Source of the DNA: Flavobacteriales bacterium | GTDB taxonomy: Bacteria; Bacteroidota; Bacteroidia; Flavobacteriales; TMED113 | Reading direction: 5' to 3' | DNA: 11,881 bases | Assembly (NCBI GenBank): GCA_002696965.1 | Contig: NZUB01000046.1 | Coordinates: 1-11,881, forward strand | Shown here: positions 5,095 through 11,881 of the stretch, one piece after another | How the letters are laid out: each line of letters starts with the position of its first letter | Numbering within the stretch: position 1 is the stretch's first letter | Program-made: the position numbers and the translations under genes | Notes under the pieces: model-generated | The model's database searches: none | Seen by the model: the letters and a program-made list of their open reading frames with translations, nothing else | What the model was told of the DNA's origin: nothing

Positions 5095-5403
5095 ATGCTT
5101 CAAAAGTTAAAAAAAATTCAATTTTTAAAAAACACAGATTTATTTAATATTAGATCATTTATCACGGTATTTGTGATTTATTCCTTTATCAGTGTTTGGC
5201 TGGCAAATGTGTCTGTTAATAAGGATTTTAGGTTAAGACATTTAGTAGAAAATCACAAAATTATAAAGTCAGAATATGTCAGAAATAAAACAATTTTAAT
5301 GACTTTATCCAAGAGGTCCAATTTATTGCAAAAAGCTAATTCACTAGATTTCTTTTCAGCAGATAAGCCAATTATAATTATTCAGTTAGATCATGAAAAT
5401 TAA
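5095..5403 (+). CDS. ftsL: FtsL-like cell division protein
   Basis: A 102-residue bitopic membrane protein. A short basic cytoplasmic part is followed by a membrane helix at about 21-39 (SFITVFVIYSFISVWLANV), then a helical, charged periplasmic segment (about 41-85) able to form a coiled coil. FtsL-type proteins sit in the divisome with FtsB/FtsQ and help activate FtsW-FtsI. FtsL sequences diverge greatly, so the call rests on size, topology and invariant position between rsmH and ftsI, which is where Bacteroidota carry their FtsL-like protein. The ATG is 6 bp after the rsmH stop. The last 11 bp overlap the ftsI start, a common sign of coupled synthesis of interacting partners. Confidence 0.8.
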   Translation: MLQKLKKIQFLKNTDLFNIRSFITVFVIYSFISVWLANVSVNKDFRLRHLVENHKIIKSEYVRNKTILMTLSKRSNLLQKANSLDFFSADKPIIIIQLDHEN

Positions 5404-7357
5404 GCATCCATTAAGATTGGCCATATTATCTACTTGTATTTTACTGTTAAGTTTTTTGGTTGTAATTAATATGTTAAAAATTATTAATGAAAAAAATTAT
5501 GAAACAGTTGAACACTTAAAGATGGTGACTCTTAAAGCAGAGCGAGGTAATATATATACACATGATTATCAATTATTATCTGTTACGTCTAATAGGTATG
5601 ATTTGCGGTTTGATGGTACATACTTAAGTGCTACAGAATCTGAACTTAATCAACTGGCGGAGGATTTATCTAAAATTTTTAAAAATAAATCAAAAAAACA
5701 GTATCTCAATGATTTAATTAGATCAAAAAAACAAAAATATTTTTTATTAAAAAGAGATGCATCTTTAGTTGAAATAGAAGAACTCAAAAAAACAAATTTC
5801 TATAAAAAACCACTCAATGGTGGCTTAATCATAAAACAGTATTTAGATAGACAAAAACCTAACAACAATCTAGCATCACGTACTATTGGAGACCTTTTTA
5901 AAGACAATAATACACCTATATATGGTCTAGAATATAGCTATAATGCAGAATTGATGGGACAGGATGGTAAGCAACTTGTTCTTTATGAGCCTGGCTTGAA
6001 TAGAAGTATAAATAGCCCCAATAATATAGATCCACAAGCAGGAAAAGATTTAATTACCACTATAGAACTCTCTTACCAGGATATTTTGGAGAAGGCACTA
6101 TTGCGTCAATTGGAGAAGTTTGAAGCGGATTTTGGAACAGCTATTTTAATGGAGGTTTGTACGGGACAAATAAAAGCCTTAGTTAATCTCAAGAAAACTA
6201 AGGATCATAAATATGCTGAAACATATAATTTTGGTGTTGCTTATCCATTAGAACCTGGTTCCACATTTAAATTAGCATCTGTAATGGCTTATTTAGAAGA
6301 TTTTAACGGATCTGTTGAAGACACTATAGATTGTAAAAACGGAATATATAAATTTCCAGGTGCTCCAATCCCAACAATTGATAGTGAAAAGTTGGGATTA
6401 GTTTCATTAAAAGAAGCTTTTTCCAAATCATCGAATATTGGCATTGGAAGATTGATTACAAAAAAATACTATAATAATCCCGAAAAATTTATAAATAGAA
6501 TATATAATTTTGGTTTAGGTAATCAGTCAAAAATTGATCTTGAAAAAGTTCCTTTTCCAACAATTAAATCTTCTGGTTCCAAATCATGGTCTGGTATATC
6601 TTTGCCCTGGATGTCATATGGCTATGGAATTAGCCTTACTGCTCTAGATATATTAACATTTTACAATACAGTTGCTAATAATGGTCAAATAGTATATCCC
6701 CATTTAGGATATGCATTACGTCAAGGAAGCAAATCTTATCCTATAATACGAGATGATATGTCTTATCAAATTTGTTCAGAGTTAACTATTAAAAAAGTAC
6801 ATGATTTATTAAGAGATGTTGTTGTTAACGGCACGGGCAAACAATTAAATAACCTATCATTTCCTGTATCTGGCAAGACAGGAACTACAGTAAAAAATTA
6901 CACAAAAGATCAACAAAAAGAGTATCAGGCCTCATTTGTGGGCTTTTTCCCATCTAATAAGCCTAATTATTCATGCATTGTAGTTGTAGATAATCCAAAT
7001 ATAGAAAAGGGCTATTATGGATCACAGATTGCTGTTCCTGCTTTTAGAGAAATAGCACACGAGATTTATTTACAGGAAGGTTTGAGTTGGAACGTAAGAG
7101 ACTCTGTTTTCTTAGCTAAATACGAAGTCTCTATAGAGAATTTAATTGATATTCATTATGATCAGCATTTGTCCCAGAATATACAAGAAGAGTACTACCC
7201 TTCTGTAGTAGGGATGCATTTAACAGATGCAATTCAATTACTAGAAGAATGTGGCCATAATATAATTGTGAAAGGAGAATATGGTGTAGTTAAAAAGCAA
7301 TATCCAAAGGCCAAAACAAAAATAAAAGAAGATTTGGCAATAACATTATTTATATGA
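5393..7357 (+). CDS. ftsI: Septal peptidoglycan transpeptidase FtsI (class B penicillin-binding protein with C-terminal PASTA domain)
   Basis: FtsI (PBP3) cross-links septal peptidoglycan in partnership with FtsW. The 654-residue protein has a short cytoplasmic start, one membrane helix (about 8-28), the dimerisation/pedestal region with AERGNIY (49-55) and YGLEYSYN (177-184), and the transpeptidase domain. Catalytic motifs are intact: EPGSTFK (287-293, nucleophile Ser290), SSN (346-348) and KTGT (495-498). The C terminus (about 602-654) is a single PASTA domain, with PSVVGMHLTDAIQLLEECG and a closing VVKKQYPKAKTKI. This tail makes it longer than E. coli FtsI (588) and is common in Bacteroidota. 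The start overlaps ftsL by 11 bp and the stop overlaps murE by 4 bp (ATGA). The protein appears complete and functional, the expected target of beta-lactams acting on septation. Confidence 0.96.
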   Translation: MKIKHPLRLAILSTCILLLSFLVVINMLKIINEKNYETVEHLKMVTLKAERGNIYTHDYQLLSVTSNRYDLRFDGTYLSATESELNQLAEDLSKIFKNKSKKQYLNDLIRSKKQKYFLLKRDASLVEIEELKKTNFYKKPLNGGLIIKQYLDRQKPNNNLASRTIGDLFKDNNTPIYGLEYSYNAELMGQDGKQLVLYEPGLNRSINSPNNIDPQAGKDLITTIELSYQDILEKALLRQLEKFEADFGTAILMEVCTGQIKALVNLKKTKDHKYAETYNFGVAYPLEPGSTFKLASVMAYLEDFNGSVEDTIDCKNGIYKFPGAPIPTIDSEKLGLVSLKEAFSKSSNIGIGRLITKKYYNNPEKFINRIYNFGLGNQSKIDLEKVPFPTIKSSGSKSWSGISLPWMSYGYGISLTALDILTFYNTVANNGQIVYPHLGYALRQGSKSYPIIRDDMSYQICSELTIKKVHDLLRDVVVNGTGKQLNNLSFPVSGKTGTTVKNYTKDQQKEYQASFVGFFPSNKPNYSCIVVVDNPNIEKGYYGSQIAVPAFREIAHEIYLQEGLSWNVRDSVFLAKYEVSIENLIDIHYDQHLSQNIQEEYYPSVVGMHLTDAIQLLEECGHNIIVKGEYGVVKKQYPKAKTKIKEDLAITLFI

Positions 7358-8811
7358 AGAGAGTATTAAGAGATTTATTATATAATTTAAAATATGTTGA
7401 TATTCTTGGCAGTACAGATCTTCGGATATCTCAACCTTGTATTAATTCAGTTAATGTTGTTGAATCTAGTTTATTTGTTGCTTTAAGAGGTGTAAATAAT
7501 GATGGGCATGATTTTATTAGTCATGCTATATCCTTAGGTGCAAACTCTGTTCTTTGTGAAAGTTTGCCTAAAGATCTAGAAAAGAAAATCACTTATATTT
7601 TAGTTAATGATAGTGCAAGTGCCTTATCATTAATATCATCAAATTTTTTTAATAATCCATCCAGTAAAATTAAAGTAATTGGCATAACTGGTACCAATGG
7701 CAAAACATCCACTACTTATTATTTAGCATCTTTATTTCGGAAATTAAATTATAAAGTAGGTTTAATATCTACCATAGCATATCAAATAGATTTACTTACT
7801 TTTTCTAGTACACACACAACCCCTAACGCCATTGTGTTAAATGAATTACTAAGTAAGATGGTTCAGGCAGGTTGTGATTATTGTTTTATGGAGGTAAGCT
7901 CTCATGGTATATCTCAAAAAAGAATATCAGGATTAGATTTTGATTTAGCGGTATTTACTAATATAAGTAGGGATCATTTAGATTATCATACAACTTTTGA
8001 TAATTATTTAGCTACCAAAAAGAACTTTTTTGACCATTTATCCCACCAAGCTAAATCTATAATTAATATAGATGATCCATATGGTTCATTTATGGTTCAT
8101 GATTCGAAATCAAAAAAAGTTTTTTATAGTACAAAAAAACAATCACATTATAATGCTACTTTGTTGCAATCTGAAATTAGTGGTTTAGTTATTAATATAG
8201 ATGGTAATGAAATTTGCACAACATTAGCAGGTGATTTTAATATATATAATCTTTTAGCTACCTATTCTGTGGCAATTGAATTGGGGCAAAACAAACTACA
8301 AGTATTAAAATTTTTAAGTGCTATTTTGCCAGTGCCAGGTAGATTTAATACAATTAAGTCTAACAATGGCATTTTTGGTATTGTCGATTATGCACACACA
8401 CCAGATGCATTAATTCAAGTTATATCCTCAATATCTAATTTTAGCAATCCCACAAAAGATTTAATTATTGTTATTGGATGTGGTGGTAATCGTGATCAAG
8501 GGAAAAGGGCTGATATGGCCAAAATAGCATCTGAAAATAGCCGGATTTCTATTTTTACTTCAGATAATCCCAGGTTGGAAAATCCCGAAAATATTCTTAG
8601 CGATATGCTGCAAGGTGTTGCAGATGGGCATCAAAATAAAGTAAAAAAAATAGTTGATAGAGAGGCAGCAATATATTTTGCTGTTAAAGCAGCCACAAAA
8701 GGTTCAATCATTTTGGTGGCTGGGAAGGGCCATGAAACGTATCAAGATATAAATGGCCAAAAGATTCCATTTGATGATTATAAAATTCTTAAAAAATTTT
8801 TAAAAAAATAA
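7354..8811 (+). CDS. murE: UDP-MurNAc-L-Ala-D-Glu:meso-diaminopimelate ligase MurE
   Basis: MurE adds the third stem-peptide residue to the cytoplasmic peptidoglycan precursor, using ATP. The 485-residue protein shows an N-terminal UMAG-binding domain with SLFVALRGVNNDGHDF (39-54), the ATP loop GTNGKTS (113-119), TTP (155-157), MEVSSHG (179-185), SRDHLDYH (205-212), the linker VPGRF (327-331), DYAHTPD (345-351) and AGKGHE (456-461). The substrate-selecting motif DNPR (404-407) is the meso-diaminopimelate form, so the organism should have DAP-type peptidoglycan. The ATG overlaps the ftsI stop by 4 bp. mraY follows after 3 bp with no murF between, as is usual in Bacteroidota. No missing key residues are seen. 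Confidence 0.97.
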   Translation: MKRVLRDLLYNLKYVDILGSTDLRISQPCINSVNVVESSLFVALRGVNNDGHDFISHAISLGANSVLCESLPKDLEKKITYILVNDSASALSLISSNFFNNPSSKIKVIGITGTNGKTSTTYYLASLFRKLNYKVGLISTIAYQIDLLTFSSTHTTPNAIVLNELLSKMVQAGCDYCFMEVSSHGISQKRISGLDFDLAVFTNISRDHLDYHTTFDNYLATKKNFFDHLSHQAKSIINIDDPYGSFMVHDSKSKKVFYSTKKQSHYNATLLQSEISGLVINIDGNEICTTLAGDFNIYNLLATYSVAIELGQNKLQVLKFLSAILPVPGRFNTIKSNNGIFGIVDYAHTPDALIQVISSISNFSNPTKDLIIVIGCGGNRDQGKRADMAKIASENSRISIFTSDNPRLENPENILSDMLQGVADGHQNKVKKIVDREAAIYFAVKAATKGSIILVAGKGHETYQDINGQKIPFDDYKILKKFLKK

Positions 8812-8814
8812 CTT

Positions 8815-10053
8815 ATGCTACACTATTTATTTGACTATTTATATAATTCAGGATTCAACTTAACAATGTATAATTTATTTAATTATATATCCATACGTTC
8901 TGCACTTGCTATTCTTATGTCACTTTTTATAACCGTTTATTTTGGTAAACCAATAATTAATATGTTATCAAAAAAATTAATAAAAGATAATATTAGAGAT
9001 TTAGGATTAGTAGGTCAATTAGAAAAAGCGGGAACTCCAACAATGGGGGGAGTGATTATTTTAATAGCCATATTAGTTCCAACAGTACTATTATGCCGCT
9101 TAAATAATATCTATATAATTATTATGATACTTACCACTGTTTGGATGGGTATAATAGGTTTTTGGGATGATTATATTAAAGTATTTAAAAACAATAAAAA
9201 AGGATTAGCTGGACGGTTTAAACTTATTGGACAGTTTTTCTTAGGAATAATCGTTGCGACTATCATGTACAGTCATCCAGATATTGTAATTAAAGAAAAT
9301 TTAAATACGGGATTAGAAATAGATTTAATTCAAACAGAACAAGTGGATAATGAGACATTGATGTTTAGTGAAAATAAAAAATCATTAAAAACAACAATCC
9401 CTTTCCTAAAACACAATCAACTGGATTACAGTAATTTGTTTTTTAACATGGATAATAATTTATTGACGTTTTTGATTTTTTCTTTTATTATCATTTTTAT
9501 AATTACCGCTGTCTCAAACTCTGCTAATTTAACTGACGGTATTGATGGTTTGGCTACTGGTTGTTCAGCAATTATTGGAGCTACTTTAGGTATATTTTGC
9601 TATGTGTCGGGTAATATGGTTTTTGCAAATTATCTCGACATTATGTATATACCTAGTATCTCAGAGTTAGTAATTTTTATGTCCTCTTTTGTCGGGGCAT
9701 GTGTTGGTTTTTTGTGGTATAATTCTTATCCAGCTCAAGTTTTTATGGGGGATGTGGGAAGTTTATCTTTAGGAGGAATCATAGGTGTATTCTCTATACT
9801 AATTAGAAAAGAATTGTTAATTCCTATTTTTTGTGGTGTATTTTTTATTGAAAGTCTCTCAGTAATACTTCAGGTATCATATTTTAAGTATACAAAGAAA
9901 AAATATGGAATCGGAAAGAGAATTTTTTTGATGTCACCCCTTCATCATCACTTTCAAAAGAAGGGTCTTCATGAGAGTAAAATTGTAACACGTTTTTGGA
10001 TTGTTTGTGTTTTTATCTGTTTACTAGCTTTTGTCACTTTAAAAATAAGATAA
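8815..10053 (+). CDS. mraY: Phospho-MurNAc-pentapeptide translocase MraY
   Basis: MraY transfers phospho-MurNAc-pentapeptide to undecaprenyl phosphate at the inner face of the membrane, making lipid I. The 412-residue multispanning protein shows GTPTMGG (73-79), the aspartate pair in GFWDDYIKV (118-119), NLTDGIDGLA (238-247), FLWYNSYPAQVFMGDVGS (299-316) and SPLHHHFQKKG (374-384), and ends in TLKIR like other MraY. It is about 50 residues longer than E. coli MraY (360). Most of the excess is a polar stretch at about 153-212, between the fourth and fifth helices, which should face the periplasm. A smaller insert (KKKYGIG, 361-367) lies before the HHH loop. Both additions fit Bacteroidota MraY. 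It starts 3 bp after murE, and murD begins on the next base after its stop. Confidence 0.97.
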   Translation: MLHYLFDYLYNSGFNLTMYNLFNYISIRSALAILMSLFITVYFGKPIINMLSKKLIKDNIRDLGLVGQLEKAGTPTMGGVIILIAILVPTVLLCRLNNIYIIIMILTTVWMGIIGFWDDYIKVFKNNKKGLAGRFKLIGQFFLGIIVATIMYSHPDIVIKENLNTGLEIDLIQTEQVDNETLMFSENKKSLKTTIPFLKHNQLDYSNLFFNMDNNLLTFLIFSFIIIFIITAVSNSANLTDGIDGLATGCSAIIGATLGIFCYVSGNMVFANYLDIMYIPSISELVIFMSSFVGACVGFLWYNSYPAQVFMGDVGSLSLGGIIGVFSILIRKELLIPIFCGVFFIESLSVILQVSYFKYTKKKYGIGKRIFLMSPLHHHFQKKGLHESKIVTRFWIVCVFICLLAFVTLKIR

Positions 10054-11394
10054 ATGAGACGTGAAAAAGTAATTATAGTTGGAGGAGGGATAAGTGGCTT
10101 GGGAGCTGCTAAATTAGCAGTGCATCAGGGCTATAATACGTTTGTTTCAAATAATACTTATTTGGATCAGGAAATTAGAAATTCATTGCTTGATTTAGGC
10201 GTTATTCTTGAAGAAGGCAGTCATAATATTTCGATGTTAGATAACACCACACTTATTGTGAAAAGTCCCGGAGTGCCGACAGATATTCCATTTTTAATTG
10301 AAGCTAAAAAAAGAAGTATTCATATTATTTCAGAAATAGAATTTGCATATATGTTTACCCAATCTCATATAATTGCTATAACCGGAACGAATGGTAAGAC
10401 AACTACAGCTACTTTATTATCGCATATTTTAAAATCAGCAGGCTTTAATGTTTGTTTGGCTGGTAATATGGGAAAAAGTTTTTCAGAATGTGTTTTGGAG
10501 AATCATTATTCTCACTATGTTCTTGAATTAAGTAGTTTTCAATTAGATGATATAAAAACATTCAAACCTGACATTGCTATCCTATTGAATATTAACAGGG
10601 ATCATCTAGATAGATATGACCATGATATTCACAAGTATATAAATTCAAAATTAAAGATTCAGATGAATCAAACAGAGGAGGATAAATTCATATACTTCTC
10701 TCAAGATTCTCATATTGACCCCCATTTGCTAACAATAAAAGCAGAAAAGTATTCATTTGGTAAGACCAACATCCTAGCAACTAAACAAGGTGCTTGGATT
10801 CAAGACAATAAAATAATAATTAATACAATTAAAAATAATTTTACTATGACAATACATAATTTGGCTCTTCAGGGAACCCATAATATTTATAATTCAATGG
10901 CTGCTAGTATAGCTGCTAGTACACTTGGTATTAAAAATGAAATGATTAAAAAATCTTTATCTGATTTTCAAGGAGTTGAACACCGCTTGGAGTTTGTCGG
11001 GAAAGTATCAGGTGTTAAATATATTAATGATTCTAAAGCAACTAATTGTAATGCGGTATATTATGCTCTTGATAGTATTGCATCACCAATTATTTGGATT
11101 TGTGGAGGAGTAGATAAGGGTAATAACTATGATGTGTTAAAAGATTTAGTTTCAAATAAAGTTAAATCAATTATTTGTTTAGGAAATAACACAGCAAGTA
11201 TTGAATCTAGTTTTAAATCTATTGTGTCAAATATATTTACAGTAAATACCATGCAAGAAGCTGTTAGGTGTTCCCATTCAAATGCAGATGTTGGAGATAC
11301 AGTATTATTATCCCCTGCTTGTGCTAGTTTTGATTTATTTAAAAATTATGAAGAACGAGGTCACGTATTTAAATCTTGTGTCTTAGAAATTTAA
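10054..11394 (+). CDS. murD: UDP-N-acetylmuramoyl-L-alanine:D-glutamate ligase MurD
   Basis: MurD adds D-glutamate to UDP-MurNAc-L-alanine in the cytoplasm, with ATP. The 446-residue product has the N-terminal Rossmann-like loop VGGGISGLGAAKLA (9-22), KSPGVP (70-75), the ATP loop GTNGKTT (111-117), AGNMG (136-140), LELSSFQL (157-164), NRDHLDR (181-187), GTHNIYN (274-280), HRLEFV (310-315), NDSKATN (325-331), GGVDKG (351-356) and LLSPACASFD (418-427), ending in NYEERGHVF (431-439). Order, spacing and length are those of the family. The ATG directly follows the mraY TAA with no spacer, so re-initiation by the same ribosome is likely. ftsW starts 9 bp after its stop. No anomalies are seen. Confidence 0.97.
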   Translation: MRREKVIIVGGGISGLGAAKLAVHQGYNTFVSNNTYLDQEIRNSLLDLGVILEEGSHNISMLDNTTLIVKSPGVPTDIPFLIEAKKRSIHIISEIEFAYMFTQSHIIAITGTNGKTTTATLLSHILKSAGFNVCLAGNMGKSFSECVLENHYSHYVLELSSFQLDDIKTFKPDIAILLNINRDHLDRYDHDIHKYINSKLKIQMNQTEEDKFIYFSQDSHIDPHLLTIKAEKYSFGKTNILATKQGAWIQDNKIIINTIKNNFTMTIHNLALQGTHNIYNSMAASIAASTLGIKNEMIKKSLSDFQGVEHRLEFVGKVSGVKYINDSKATNCNAVYYALDSIASPIIWICGGVDKGNNYDVLKDLVSNKVKSIICLGNNTASIESSFKSIVSNIFTVNTMQEAVRCSHSNADVGDTVLLSPACASFDLFKNYEERGHVFKSCVLEI

Positions 11395-11403
11395 AATTAA
11401 TTT

Positions 11404-11881
11404 ATGTTTAATTTATTTGGGGATAAAATTATTTGGTGGGTTTTAATTTTATTATTCATTGCCTCTATTTTGTTGGTTTACAGCTCTGGTGGTGGTGCCA
11501 CTTTAATTACTCATATTACTCACATTATTATGGGTTTTGGTTTGATTTTTATTTTTTCTAGATTCAATTACAGATATTTCACCAACTTGTCTACTATTTT
11601 AGTTGCTATATCTTCATTAATGTTGTTCATTTTGATTATTAGTCCCTCTTATACAGGTAGTGTGTTTTCTACCATAAAAGGTCGTTGGATTAGTTTTGGC
11701 ATGTTTTCTTTTCAGCCATCTGAATTAGCAAAGTATAGTTTGGTGTTATTTTTATGTAGGAATCTGGTCCTTTATAAGGACTTATTAAATAAGTTCATGT
11801 ACTTATTTCTATATATTTTATTACCAACTATATTGATTTGTCTATTAATTGTACCATTTAATTTATCTACAGTAATTTTAA
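11404..11881 (+). CDS. ftsW: Septal peptidoglycan polymerase FtsW (N-terminal part, cut by window edge)
   Basis: FtsW is the SEDS-family glycosyltransferase that polymerises lipid II at the septum with FtsI. The first 159 codons are visible. They show a membrane helix (about 9-27) ending in LLVYSSGGG (23-31), a second hydrophobic stretch (about 41-51), a third (about 62-80), then the SEDS hallmark GRWISFGMFSFQPSELAK (93-110) and a hydrophobic segment (about 131-150) leading into VPFNLSTVIL (150-159), the Bacteroidota counterpart of the PDLGTA motif. The ATG chosen is 9 bp after murD, and the sequence is open to the window end. RodA is the close alternative, but the position after murD in a dcw cluster argues for FtsW. 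Confidence 0.95.
   Translation, partial: MFNLFGDKIIWWVLILLFIASILLVYSSGGGATLITHITHIIMGFGLIFIFSRFNYRYFTNLSTILVAISSLMLFILIISPSYTGSVFSTIKGRWISFGMFSFQPSELAKYSLVLFLCRNLVLYKDLLNKFMYLFLYILLPTILICLLIVPFNLSTVIL

Noticed and set aside
10900..10923. Tandem 12-bp repeat in murD (GCTGCTAGTATA then GCTGCTAGTACA)
   Set aside because: It encodes AASIAAST in the alanine-rich helix after the HNxxN motif, where such residues are normal, and the protein length is normal, so no insertion is implied.
11506..11523. Tandem 9-bp repeat in ftsW (ATTACTCAT then ATTACTCAC)
   Set aside because: It encodes ITH-ITH just before the second membrane helix; too short to be called more than chance or conserved His spacing.

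Overview
The window is an A+T-rich chromosomal segment (about 30% G+C by eye) from a member of the Bacteroidota, most likely a flavobacterium. The evidence is a gldB-gldC gliding-motility pair, a peptidoglycan/division (dcw) cluster in the Bacteroidota arrangement (mraZ-rsmH-ftsL-ftsI-murE-mraY-murD-ftsW, with no murF between murE and mraY), a PASTA-tailed FtsI, an enlarged MraY, a TAnnTTTG-type promoter element, and start codons preceded by A-rich sequence instead of Shine-Dalgarno motifs. Every gene family except the 200-residue outer-membrane protein and the exact substrate of the alpha/beta hydrolase can be recognised from motifs.

Left part (1-2153): on the minus strand, a small outer-membrane beta-barrel protein is followed after 3 bp by the start of nadE, which runs off the left edge. 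Divergently, after a 59-bp gap, gldB and gldC form a tight plus-strand pair. The barrel gene carries a run of eight G in its coding strand, and a one-base change in either direction would stop translation at once. The GldB protein has the family body but lacks the lipoprotein cysteine expected of GldB.

Middle (2146-3725): an alpha/beta hydrolase and the ribosome-assembly GTPase engB form an overlapping minus-strand pair that ends tail-to-tail inside the last codons of gldC. A 205-bp divergent intergenic region (3521-3725) lies between the hydrolase and mraZ and is the only sizeable non-coding stretch. It holds a candidate minus-strand promoter, a cluster of TATTAAC/GTTAATA heptamers, three 10-bp direct repeats matching an MraZ operator, a perfect TAnnTTTG element, and a fourth MraZ-like box just before the mraZ start codon.

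Right part (3726-11881): the dcw operon, eight genes with overlaps or gaps of at most 9 bp. MraZ probably controls it. RsmH modifies 16S rRNA. FtsL, FtsI and FtsW are parts of the septal peptidoglycan synthase. MurE, MurD and MraY build and membrane-anchor the precursor that it polymerises. ftsW is cut by the right edge. No RNA gene, insertion sequence, CRISPR array or clearly novel multigene system is seen. The unusual content is regulatory and sequence-level rather than a new set of genes.
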